From contig NZ_BCTA01000036.1 of assembly GCF_001570485.1 (NCBI RefSeq), positions 1-64,000 of the forward strand: DNA of 64,000 nucleotides, written 5' to 3'. Below the pieces are notes generated by a model. That model worked only from the letters and a program-made list of their open reading frames with translations. It was not told the DNA's origin and made no database searches. Shown in pieces: positions 54,683 to 64,000 of the stretch (position 1 is the stretch's first letter; the number at the start of each line of letters is the position of its first letter). Origin of the DNA: Mycolicibacterium novocastrense. GTDB taxonomy: Bacteria > Actinomycetota > Actinomycetes > Mycobacteriales > Mycobacteriaceae. A program made the translations under genes and the position numbers.

Positions 54683-55420
54683 ATGGCTTTGGCGACCCTG
54701 ATCGCGATCACGCTTTGCTGTATCGCGTGGAGCCTGTGGATTCGCCGGGTCACCTGGTCCTCCCGTTGGGAAGTCGCCGCCACCCTCAACATCGCCCTGC
54801 AGGGCATGGCCGTGCTGTTGATGTCCCCCTGGGCCTCCGAAACGCTCGGGGTCGCGCTGCACGCGCTGACCGGGAAATGGAACCTCGAGGACTTCATCGG
54901 CCACGACTGTTACATCGTCGCCGCATCGGCCGTCGTCTACAACGCCCTCGGGCGCCTGCAGGACGACCACTCGCTCCAGAGGTCGTTCAAGCAGTACGTC
55001 GAGATTCCGGCCACGCTGTGCATCCCGCTGCTGCTGGTCACGTTCTCCCTCGGTAACGGCGCGCGCATCTTCAAGCGGGACTTCTTCCAGGTGCCCACCG
55101 ACTTCTGGCTGAACACCTACTGGCTGATCCTGTGCGGCATCCTGATCTACCTACTGGGCTACGGCAGCCGGGCCCTGTTGGTGCTGCGCAGGGATCCGCG
55201 GTCGCGCAAGATCGCCAACGTCTACCTGATCTCGTCTGCCGCCGGCATCGCCGCGTGCATCGTGCGCCTGCTGACGGCCTACATCCCCGCGCTGCAACAG
55301 CACGACGGCGGCGCGACCCTGGTCTGGGTGTTCGCGTGCATGTGCGGCGCCGGTTTCGCGCTGACCTCGGCGGAGTCCTGGCGGCAGAAGACGAAGTGGT
55401 TCAGCAGCGCGTCCCAGTGA
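54683..55420 (+). CDS. Seven-helix membrane protein paired with the HTH gene
   Basis: This 245-residue protein has seven hydrophobic segments (starting near residues 2, 32, 74, 105, 145, 180 and 213). It resembles the membrane half of MAB_1171c-type putative transporters but is shorter; that likeness is from memory. Polar residues in loops (FIGHDCYIV and SFKQYVEIPATLC) are notable. The ATG at 54683 is preceded by no strong ribosome site. It likely forms a two-gene unit with the HTH gene at 54267. Confidence 0.72.
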   Translation: MALATLIAITLCCIAWSLWIRRVTWSSRWEVAATLNIALQGMAVLLMSPWASETLGVALHALTGKWNLEDFIGHDCYIVAASAVVYNALGRLQDDHSLQRSFKQYVEIPATLCIPLLLVTFSLGNGARIFKRDFFQVPTDFWLNTYWLILCGILIYLLGYGSRALLVLRRDPRSRKIANVYLISSAAGIAACIVRLLTAYIPALQQHDGGATLVWVFACMCGAGFALTSAESWRQKTKWFSSASQ

Positions 55421-55439
55421 CTCAGCCCGCGAGCGAGCG

Positions 55440-56714
55440 CTACAACGCGACCGGCCGCGACACGCTGTAGAACGGCGCGCCCAGATCGGGCACCGTCTGA
55501 TAGCCGCGCCTGCGCGCCCGCGCCGCGTCCCGCCGGATCAACACACCGAGCCCGGCGAACGTCGCCTGGTCGAGCACCATCCGCGTGAGCAGCCGGTTGT
55601 GCACGAAGCCGAACGCCAACCCGCTGCTCGGATCGGCCCAGCCGACCGAACCGGCCAGCCCGGCGTGGCCGAATCCGGGCATCACACCCGGCGGCAGCGG
55701 GAGCGAGTGGTAGCCCAGATTGAAGCTCAACGGCACGAAGATGTTGCGGTCGGGCCAGTAGCTCGCCCGGCCGGTCAGCGCCGCGACCCGCTCCTCGGAC
55801 AGGAACTGTTTGCCCTCGATGCGCCCGCCGTTGGCGATCGCGCCGTACATCTTGGCCAGGCTCCTGGCGGTGGCGACACCGTTGGCGGCGGGGATCTCGG
55901 AGTCCAGGAACGGGGTGTCCCCCTGAACCACGGACTTCATGCCCGGGAAGTACATCGAACCGAACATCCCGGACACACCGAGGGCCGCGACGCGCGGGGC
56001 GACGAAGTTGAACACCGGGTTGGCGAGGGCGCCCTGCGGGGCGAGGATCTGGGCGGCACGCGTCGGCGCTTCGGCCGGCGGGCGGCCCAGGTGCAACCCG
56101 TCGGTGTCGAGCGGCTCGGCCAGCTCCTCGCGGATCAGGTCGCGCATGCCCTTCCCGGTGACCGCTCGGCCCAACCCGGACATCAGCCAGCCGTAGGTCA
56201 GCGCGTGATAGGCCTGATGGCCGAACAGCAGCTTGTTGACCGGCGCGGCCGCCACGCGCTCCTCCATCACCCGATGGTCGAGCAGCTGCGCCTTGGTGCA
56301 TCCGTTGAGGTGCGACAGCCCGGCCCGGTGCTGCATCAGCTCGCGCACCGTGATCGCGGCCTTGCCCTTCACGCCGAACTCCGGCCAGTACTCGGCAACG
56401 GGCGTGTCGTAGTCGATCAGCCCGCGATCGGCGAGTCGGTGGATGACCGTCGACGCCATGCCCTTGGTGACCGAGAAGACCATCGCACCGGTGTCAGCGT
56501 TCCAGTACTGCGTGCCCCGGCGGTCCGAGTAGCCGGTCCACACATCGACGACGGGCTCACCGTGCAGGTAGATCGATAGGGCGCCGCCACCGTAGCGAGG
56601 GCCGGGGAACAGTCGCGAGAAGCCGCGCAGGGTGCAGGCGAAGTTGGAATCGGCAGCGCCCTGGACACCGTGCGGGAGCGCGGCGCTGCGCTCCCGTTTG
56701 TTGACACCCGTCAC
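55440..56714 (-). CDS. Serine beta-lactamase-like hydrolase (LipL type)
   Basis: This 424-residue protein has the class C beta-lactamase/esterase triad: SVTK in MVFSVTKGMAST (SxxK), tyrosine in YHALTYGWLMSG and the HxG motif in FGHAGLAGS. No signal peptide is seen. M. tuberculosis LipL (Rv1497) next to the MeaB gene is the positional match, and such enzymes cleave short-chain esters. The GTG at 56714 follows an AT-rich stretch (TAAATTAAATAAATT) unusual for this genome. It shares its strand with meaB upstream only in part, as meaB lies downstream in the next unit. Confidence 0.87.
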   Translation of the reverse strand: MTGVNKRERSAALPHGVQGAADSNFACTLRGFSRLFPGPRYGGGALSIYLHGEPVVDVWTGYSDRRGTQYWNADTGAMVFSVTKGMASTVIHRLADRGLIDYDTPVAEYWPEFGVKGKAAITVRELMQHRAGLSHLNGCTKAQLLDHRVMEERVAAAPVNKLLFGHQAYHALTYGWLMSGLGRAVTGKGMRDLIREELAEPLDTDGLHLGRPPAEAPTRAAQILAPQGALANPVFNFVAPRVAALGVSGMFGSMYFPGMKSVVQGDTPFLDSEIPAANGVATARSLAKMYGAIANGGRIEGKQFLSEERVAALTGRASYWPDRNIFVPLSFNLGYHSLPLPPGVMPGFGHAGLAGSVGWADPSSGLAFGFVHNRLLTRMVLDQATFAGLGVLIRRDAARARRRGYQTVPDLGAPFYSVSRPVAL

Positions 56715-56761
56715 AATTTATTTAATTTACTCGTAAGCCCGGCAAATAAACCTGCCGTTAC

Positions 56762-57754
56762 CTATTTGTTAGGTTCGCGCATGTCAGAGGCATCGAGCAG
56801 GTGTTGCGCAGCAAGCGCGGGGGTCAACTCCCCGTCCCGCACCTGACGTTCGATCTCGGCGCGCACGCGCTTCACGTTCGGGTTGGACAACACCCGGTCG
56901 AGCACCGCATCCCGCACCATCGACCAGGTCCACTCGACTTGCTGAGCACGGCGTCGGCTCTCGAACTCCCCCGCCTCGGTGAGCACGTCGCGGTGTTTGA
57001 GCACGGTCGCCCACAGCTCCTCGAGGCCCGTGCCCTCCAGCGCGCTCATCGTGAGAACCGGTGGGCGCCACAGAGTTTCGCGGGGATAGATGAGTCGGAT
57101 GGCGCCGGAGAGTTCGCGGGCAGCCCGTTTGGCCTCGATCGCGTGCTCACCGTCGGCCTTGTTCACCACGACGATGTCGGCGAGCTCGAGAACACCCTTC
57201 TTGATGCCCTGCAGCTGATCGCCGGTGCGCGCGAGCGTCAGGAACACGAACGTGTCGACCATGTTGGCGACCGTCACCTCGGACTGCCCCACGCCGACCG
57301 TCTCGACCAGGACCACGTCAAAACCGGCCGCCTCCAACAACACGATCGTTTCGCGGGTCGCCTTGGCGACGCCGCCGAGCGTGCCCGAGGTGGGCGATGG
57401 GCGGATGTAGGCGTCGGGGTGCACCGCCAGCTGTGCCATGCGGGTCTTGTCGCCCAGGATCGAGCCCCGAGTCCTGGTCGAGGACGGGTCGACGGCCAGC
57501 ACCGCGACGCGGTGTCCCTGGTTGATCAGGTACATGCCTAGCGCCTCGATCGTCGTCGACTTGCCGACGCCGGGCACCCCGGTGATCCCCACGTGTAGCG
57601 AGCTGCCCGCATGCGGGGTCAGCTTCAGCAGCAGTTCCTGGGCCTGCTCGCGGTGGTCGACACGCGTCGACTCCACCAGCGTGATGGCCCTGGCCAGAGC
57701 GGCGCGGTCGCCGTCCGCCACGGCGGCCGCAAGGTCGGCGGTCGGATCGGCCAT
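56762..57754 (-). CDS. meaB: Methylmalonyl-CoA mutase-associated GTPase MeaB
   Basis: MeaB is the G-protein chaperone that guards and reloads methylmalonyl-CoA mutase. The 330-residue protein has the P-loop GVPGVGKST at about residues 59-67, AVDPSSTRTRGSILGDKTRM, the DVVLVETVGVGQSE switch region and the guanine-specificity motif VVNKADG. It was formerly called ArgK. It follows mutB directly (stop of mutB at 57755, ATG at 57754), so the three genes are one unit. Confidence 0.96.
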   Translation of the reverse strand: MADPTADLAAAVADGDRAALARAITLVESTRVDHREQAQELLLKLTPHAGSSLHVGITGVPGVGKSTTIEALGMYLINQGHRVAVLAVDPSSTRTRGSILGDKTRMAQLAVHPDAYIRPSPTSGTLGGVAKATRETIVLLEAAGFDVVLVETVGVGQSEVTVANMVDTFVFLTLARTGDQLQGIKKGVLELADIVVVNKADGEHAIEAKRAARELSGAIRLIYPRETLWRPPVLTMSALEGTGLEELWATVLKHRDVLTEAGEFESRRRAQQVEWTWSMVRDAVLDRVLSNPNVKRVRAEIERQVRDGELTPALAAQHLLDASDMREPNK

Positions 57755-60022
<2,268 letters not shown>

Positions 60023-60023
60023 C

Positions 60024-61841
60024 TCAGGCCCCCAATCTGGTGAGCAGGTCCGACAACGTGGCGACCGCGTCGATCTTCGCGGTCAGGTAGCCGTCCGGTT
60101 TGGAATCAGCTTGCGCGACGGCCTTTTCCGGCCCGGCGAGCAGCACATGCGTTACGCCGGCCGCGCGCGCCTCTTCGACCGCGGCCGAGGCTTCCTCGGC
60201 GTAGCGGGCGTCGGTGCCGCAGATCACGGCGATCGGCGGGGTCTGATCCGCCTCGGTCACCGCTTCGATACCGCCCGACGCAAGCAGGTTCGCCGCGAAG
60301 GTGGTGCGCACGTTGTGTTCGGCGAGCGGACCGAGCGGCAGCAGCAGCACCTCGGGTCGGGCCCCGGTCTTCTCGAGGAAGGCGTCGGAGCGGTCCCGCA
60401 GTTCCTCGAAGCCCGCCGCATATCGGGCCACACCGGGCAGCGAATCACCCTGCGGCAGAGCCGGATCGGCGATGTTGGGAAACTCGTTCACCCCCGTCAG
60501 CGCGGTGCGCCGGTGTGCGATGTCCTCGGCGCGCCGCTCGGCCACCTCGGCGATCTGGGATGCGATGTGATCACGGGCCTGTTCGAAGCCGCCGCGGGAC
60601 TCGATGTCCTGGAAGTGTTTCCAGGCCTGCTCGGCCAGTTGCTCGGTGAGGTCCTCGACGTGCCAGGAGCCCGCCGCCGGGTCGAGCACGCGGCCCAGGT
60701 GCGATTCCTCGAGCAACAGCAGTTGGGTGTTGCGCGCCATCCGGCGCGCGAAGCTGGGGGCCGTCCCCGGAAAGCCACCGGGAATCGCGACGTCGAACGG
60801 GTGGACCTGGATGGTGTCCGCCCCGCCGACACCGGCCGAGAAGGCGGCCACCGTCGTTCGCAGCATGTTCACCCAGGGATCGCGCTTGGACATCATCGGC
60901 AGCGACGTCGTGGCGTGCAACCTGACCGCACCGTGCTCCGGCGCCCCGACCACCTCGGCGGCCCGGGCCCACAGCAGGCGCGCGGCCCGCAGTTTGGCGA
61001 TCGTCATGAACTGGTCGTCGTCGGCGGCGATGCGGAAACTGATCTGCCGCAGCGCATCCGCGACACCGACGCCGCCCTCTTCCAGCGCCCGCAGGTAGCT
61101 CACGCCCGCGGACACCAGGCCCGCCAGCTCCCACGACGCGTTGGCGCCGAGGTTGTGGAACGCGGGTCCGTCGACGGTGATGGCGCGAACGCCGCCGCGG
61201 TAGTCACCGAGTCTGGCGGCGGTGGCCACGACGTCGGCGGTCTCGGGAGCCACGCGTCCGCTCAGCGGTGACGTCAGCGGGTCCGCGCCGAGGTCCACCG
61301 AGAGCCGGGAGCGCTGATCGTCGTCCAGGTCGCTCAGCAGGCCGAGCACCGCGTCGGCGGCCGGAAGGTAATCGGGCCCGGCGATCTCGAAGAACACGGG
61401 GACGAGGTCGAGGAAGACGCCGTCGAACAGCCGGTCGAGCTCGGCGGGCACGACGCCGGCGGGCGCACCGACGCGGATGACGAGCGCGCTGACCCCCTCG
61501 GTGAGGCTGAGCAACACCGCGCCGTTGTGTTCGGCCACGTTGCCGGGCCCGTTCGCCGGAAACGCCTCGGCGACTTTCCAGCCGGCCTTGACGTCGCGCA
61601 GTGCGTCACCACCACGCACGAACGGCCACTGCCCGGGCAGCGGGGGTTCGGGTAGCGCATCGGCGCTCGTGTACAGCGGGCGGATCGCGAAGCCGTCGTA
61701 GGTGGGCGAATCCAGCAGTCGCTCGGGTTCGGCGGGTAGATCGGCGGGATCCCGCCGGGTGCTCTTTGCCAGCACCGCGGCCACCGCTGAGCGCCAGCGC
61801 TCGCGATCGGCCTCGACCACAGTGGGTTTCTGCACGATCAT
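60024..61841 (-). CDS. mutA: Methylmalonyl-CoA mutase small subunit
   Basis: MutA is the non-catalytic partner of MutB. The 605-residue protein has the barrel ([60 protein letters not shown]) but the C-terminal domain lacks the DxHxxG cobalamin histidine, as expected for this subunit. The ATG at 61841 is the conventional start. TAGCCT lies one base before it, so a leaderless transcript would instead start at the in-frame GTG 61835. Confidence 0.96.
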   Translation of the reverse strand: MIVQKPTVVEADRERWRSAVAAVLAKSTRRDPADLPAEPERLLDSPTYDGFAIRPLYTSADALPEPPLPGQWPFVRGGDALRDVKAGWKVAEAFPANGPGNVAEHNGAVLLSLTEGVSALVIRVGAPAGVVPAELDRLFDGVFLDLVPVFFEIAGPDYLPAADAVLGLLSDLDDDQRSRLSVDLGADPLTSPLSGRVAPETADVVATAARLGDYRGGVRAITVDGPAFHNLGANASWELAGLVSAGVSYLRALEEGGVGVADALRQISFRIAADDDQFMTIAKLRAARLLWARAAEVVGAPEHGAVRLHATTSLPMMSKRDPWVNMLRTTVAAFSAGVGGADTIQVHPFDVAIPGGFPGTAPSFARRMARNTQLLLLEESHLGRVLDPAAGSWHVEDLTEQLAEQAWKHFQDIESRGGFEQARDHIASQIAEVAERRAEDIAHRRTALTGVNEFPNIADPALPQGDSLPGVARYAAGFEELRDRSDAFLEKTGARPEVLLLPLGPLAEHNVRTTFAANLLASGGIEAVTEADQTPPIAVICGTDARYAEEASAAVEEARAAGVTHVLLAGPEKAVAQADSKPDGYLTAKIDAVATLSDLLTRLGA

Positions 61842-61854
61842 CAGGCTAAATGAT

Positions 61855-61914
61855 CGCAGTCACAGCGGTGTCCGCCGGTCGGCCGACTCGCGGGCTCGCG
61901 AACAGGTGACTGCG
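61855..61914. promoter_or_regulatory. Nested inverted repeats between mutA and the TVP38 gene
   Basis: CGCAGTCAC at 61855-61863 and GTGACTGCG at 61906-61914 are a perfect 9-base inverted repeat with 42 bases between arms. Inside it are GTCGGCCGAC (61878-61887) and TCGCG-GGCT-CGCGA (61888-61901). It lies in the divergent promoter region. An operator pair or an extrudable cruciform are possible readings. Confidence 0.5.
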
Positions 61915-61940
61915 GCCGCGGTTCCGTAGTCTTGGTAGAC

Positions 61941-62687
61941 GTGAACTCCGTCGTCAGCACCCTGCGCGCGGTCCGCGGCGCGGTGATCGCGACGCTTTCG
62001 AGCGTCTCCAGGGCGCGTCTCGTCGGTTCCCTGGCGGCGATTGTGATTCTCGTCGCAGTTGCGTTGCTGGTCCCGATGCCGACCGCCGTGCAGTTGCGTG
62101 ACTGGGCCACCTCGGCCGGGCCGTGGTTTCCGCTGGCGTTCTTGGCCGCCCACATCGTGGTGACGGTGTTCCCGTTTCCGCGCACGGCGTTCACGCTGGG
62201 TGCGGGCCTGCTCTTCGGGCCGGTGCTGGGGATTCCGCTGGCGGTGACGGCGGCGACGATCAGCGCGGTCATCGCGGTGCTGCTCGTGCGCGCGGTGGGT
62301 CTGCGACTGGACCGGGCGGTGCGCCACCCGCGAATCGAGTCCGTCAACGCGCGGCTACGCGAACGCGGGTGGCCGACGGTGCTGTCGATGCGGCTGATTC
62401 CCGCCGTGCCGTTCGCCGTGCTCAACTACGCCGCCGGCGTGTCGTCGGTGCGCGTGCTGCCGTACGCGCTGGCCACCCTGGCGGGACTGGTGCCGGGCAC
62501 CGCGGCGGTGGTGATCCTCGGTGACGCGCTCACCGGCAACGTCAGCCCCCTGCTCGTGCTGATCTCGTTCTGCACGGCCTGTTTGGGCGTGGCAGGTCTG
62601 GTCTACGAGGTCCGCGTGCACCGGCGTCATCAGCGCGAGCGGACCATCGCACCGGAGGCCGAAGAGGCGCTCCGCCTGACGCGGTGA
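61941..62687 (+). CDS. TVP38/TMEM64-family membrane protein
   Basis: This 248-residue protein of the DedA-like (SNARE-associated Golgi) superfamily has five to six helices and the family core VFPFPRTAFTLGAGLLFGPV and RLIPAVPFAVLNYAAG. Relatives are linked to lipid scrambling or transport across membranes; no substrate is known here. GTG at 61941 is chosen because TAGTCT (61927-61932) stands eight bases before it; a TTG at 61932 would add three residues. Rv1491c is the positional match next to mutA. Confidence 0.9.
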   Translation: MNSVVSTLRAVRGAVIATLSSVSRARLVGSLAAIVILVAVALLVPMPTAVQLRDWATSAGPWFPLAFLAAHIVVTVFPFPRTAFTLGAGLLFGPVLGIPLAVTAATISAVIAVLLVRAVGLRLDRAVRHPRIESVNARLRERGWPTVLSMRLIPAVPFAVLNYAAGVSSVRVLPYALATLAGLVPGTAAVVILGDALTGNVSPLLVLISFCTACLGVAGLVYEVRVHRRHQRERTIAPEAEEALRLTR

Positions 62688-62694
62688 GGTGCAC

Positions 62695-62724
62695 TTGATC
62701 GGGAGGGCCGGAACTTCCTACGCT
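62695..62724 (+). promoter_or_regulatory. Promoter of the PhyH-type gene
   Basis: TTGATC (62695-62700), an 18-base spacer and TACGCT (62719-62724) form a reasonable -35/-10 pair, 11 bases before the ATG at 62736. Confidence 0.5.
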
Positions 62725-62735
62725 GTTTTGCACAC

Positions 62736-63932
62736 ATGAGTGTCGACGTACGAACGAGGGTCGACGGCGAGCCCGCGCTTATTGAGCCCGCCGAATTCTT
62801 CGAGGCCACACTCCCGCGACTGTTCGTCGACTCGAACGAACGGCTCGCGCCGTCGCTTCAGCAGCGGCCGCCGCGACCGCTGACCGTTTCGGTAGACGAT
62901 CAACGCTGGACTCTCGGCGTCGACGGCCGGCGCATGACATGCGCGAGAGGGGCGGCGACCGGCACGGAATTGCGCATCGACGCAGAGCAGCTGGCGGCGC
63001 TGGTCAACGACCAGGTCACCCCGATGGGATGGCTGACCACCGGCACCTTGCAGATCGCCGGGCAACTGTCCGACGTTCTGGACTGGTGGCTCCTGCTGCG
63101 AGCCGCACTCGACAGCACGACCCCTCATGTCAACGGCGCCGTCGTCTTCAAGGATCGCGACGGCGAGCAACTGGACCTGAAACACTGCTACACCCCGGAC
63201 GATCCAGCCGACGAGATGGCCTGGTTCCTCGAACAAGCCGGCTACCTGCACATCAGGGGCATGTTCAGCCAGGCGGAGATGGCCGCCGTCTCGACCGAAA
63301 TGGATCTTGCCGCACCGCGCTACTTCGAAGGCGACGGGCGTTCGTGGTGGGCCACCCTCGAGGACGGGAGCAGCGCGCTGGTCCGGATGCAGGGGTTCGA
63401 TGCGGAATCTCGAACAGCCGCTGAGCTCGTCGCTGACGAACGCCTCTTGGGAATCGGTGGGTTGACCGGTGACGGCCACGTCTTCAGCGGGTGGGAAGGC
63501 AAACGCCTCGAGGCGCTTTTCAAGCCGCTCGGCGTCACACGGGGGATTTCAGATGTCCCCTGGCACAAGGATTGTGCCCTCGGCCGGCACAGTTATGACT
63601 GCTGTGGGCTGACGGTCGGCATCTCAGTGACCGCGGGCGGTGCCACGTCGGGCCAGCTGCGCGTCGTCGCCGGTTCGCATCGAGCCCTCGTGTGGCCGGC
63701 ACCCAGCCTCCAACCGGGTCTCGACCTTCCCGTCGTCGATCTGGCCACCGAGGCCGGCGATGTCACCGTCCACCTGTCGTGCACGTTGCACATGGCCCAG
63801 CCACCGGTAGAACGGGATCGGCGGGTGATGTACACCAGCTTCAGCCTTCCGACAATCGACACCCACGCCCAGGTCGGCCGTCAGCAGGTGAAGCGGATGG
63901 CCGACGCGGCGCCGCTGAACACGAGCCAGTGA
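62736..63932 (+). CDS. PhyH-type Fe(II)/2-oxoglutarate oxygenase with SCP2-like N-terminal domain
   Basis: This 398-residue protein has two parts. Residues about 45-120 (WTLGVDGRRMTCARG, ELRIDAEQLAALVNDQV, GTLQIAGQLSDVL) look like an SCP2 sterol-carrier fold. Residues about 155-390 look like phytanoyl-CoA dioxygenase: FLEQAGYLHIRGMFSQAEM, the HxD iron ligands in DVPWHKDC, the distal histidine in VHLSCTLHMAQPP and a following arginine in VERDRRVMYTSF for 2-oxoglutarate. Substrates are probably hydrophobic; steroid or lipid oxidation is inferred from the fold pair only. Confidence 0.8.
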   Translation: MSVDVRTRVDGEPALIEPAEFFEATLPRLFVDSNERLAPSLQQRPPRPLTVSVDDQRWTLGVDGRRMTCARGAATGTELRIDAEQLAALVNDQVTPMGWLTTGTLQIAGQLSDVLDWWLLLRAALDSTTPHVNGAVVFKDRDGEQLDLKHCYTPDDPADEMAWFLEQAGYLHIRGMFSQAEMAAVSTEMDLAAPRYFEGDGRSWWATLEDGSSALVRMQGFDAESRTAAELVADERLLGIGGLTGDGHVFSGWEGKRLEALFKPLGVTRGISDVPWHKDCALGRHSYDCCGLTVGISVTAGGATSGQLRVVAGSHRALVWPAPSLQPGLDLPVVDLATEAGDVTVHLSCTLHMAQPPVERDRRVMYTSFSLPTIDTHAQVGRQQVKRMADAAPLNTSQ

Positions 63933-63938
63933 GCCCGG

Positions 63939-64000
63939 TCAGCGGGAGTGCGCCCCGCCGCCGGATTCGCGTTCCTGCGGCGCGGGATTCGGCTGCTGCT
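63939..64000 (-). CDS. C-terminal tail of an unidentified gene, cut by the right edge
   Basis: On the minus strand one frame reads QQPNPAPQERESGGGAHSR and then TGA (stop at 63941-63939), a hydrophilic Pro/Glu/Gly-rich tail that looks like the end of a real protein. Too little is present to name it. Neighbours of mutA in M. tuberculosis include a stomatin-like gene not far away, but that is a weak positional guess. Confidence 0.4.
   Translation of the reverse strand, partial: QQPNPAPQERESGGGAHSR

Noticed and set aside
56740..56774. Small dyads CGGCA...TGCCG and ACCTA...TAGGT after meaB as a terminator
   Set aside because: Stems are only five base pairs, and no T-run follows; the AT-rich part fits a promoter for the LipL-type gene better.

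Overview
The window reads as a chromosomal core segment of a high-GC mycobacterium. The genes, their order and the spacing match the Mycobacterium tuberculosis block running from lgt (Rv1614) through trp, his, nad, bio, tre, ilvA, dnaE1, lspA, dinX and ileS to mutAB (Rv1492/Rv1493), recalled from memory rather than searched. Interspersed genes not in that block (an alcohol dehydrogenase with its TetR regulator, an alpha/beta hydrolase behind hisI, several small membrane proteins) suggest a rapidly growing Mycolicibacterium-type species. I see no insertion sequence, prophage, tRNA, rRNA or CRISPR array.

Layout. 1-6791 (minus): trpE, a Trp-associated membrane protein, trpC, trpB, trpA and lgt (cut by the left edge). 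6983-7447 (plus): a Bcp peroxiredoxin. 7476-14799 (minus): hisD-hisC-hisB-hisH-priA-impA-hisF-hisI and a coupled hydrolase. 14836-17388: a Ddn-type protein, an alcohol dehydrogenase/TetR divergon and a membrane-anchored protein. 17411-20885 (minus): nadA-nadB-nadC, divergent from the Nudix regulator NrtR. 21668-23618: a lipase-like hydrolase and a DUF2567-type membrane protein. 23615-29549: biotin genes bsaP, bioB, bioQ, bioD, bioF, bioA with a YjbR protein and a 2'-5' RNA ligase-like protein. 29573-37947 (plus): membrane acyltransferase followed by treX-treY-treZ. 37963-45450: ilvA, small proteins, dnaE1 and a TetR. 45482-49797: RarD transporter, RluD-type pseudouridine synthase, lspA, a secreted protein and dinB1. 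49831-53468: an S4 protein and ileS behind a T-box leader. 53486-56714: condensation-like protein, HTH plus seven-helix membrane protein pair, LipL-type hydrolase. 56762-63932: mutA-mutB-meaB, a TVP38-type membrane protein and a PhyH-type oxygenase with an SCP2-like N terminus. The right edge holds the tail of one more minus-strand gene.

How it works together. PriA in the his operon is expected to supply the TrpF activity missing from the trp cluster. NadA, NadB and NadC make nicotinate mononucleotide from aspartate, with a perfect operator-like palindrome at the nadA/nrtR junction. Two copies of the same TGAAC-N3-GTTCA palindrome mark the bioB/bioQ and bioA/bioF junctions. TreX trims glycogen for TreY/TreZ conversion to trehalose. 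MutAB and the MeaB chaperone GTPase form the methylmalonyl-CoA branch.

The clearest regulatory findings are an ultrashort Stem I T-box before ileS and a repeated promoter geometry (TANNNT, six or seven bases, start codon) that predicts leaderless mRNAs. I did not find a convincing wholly new system. The best candidates for unexplained biology are the HTH/seven-helix pair at 54267-55420 with its cluster of dyads, the stand-alone condensation-like protein beside it, the SCP2-PhyH fusion, the repetitive acidic Lgt tail, and a nested inverted-repeat region between mutA and the TVP38 gene.
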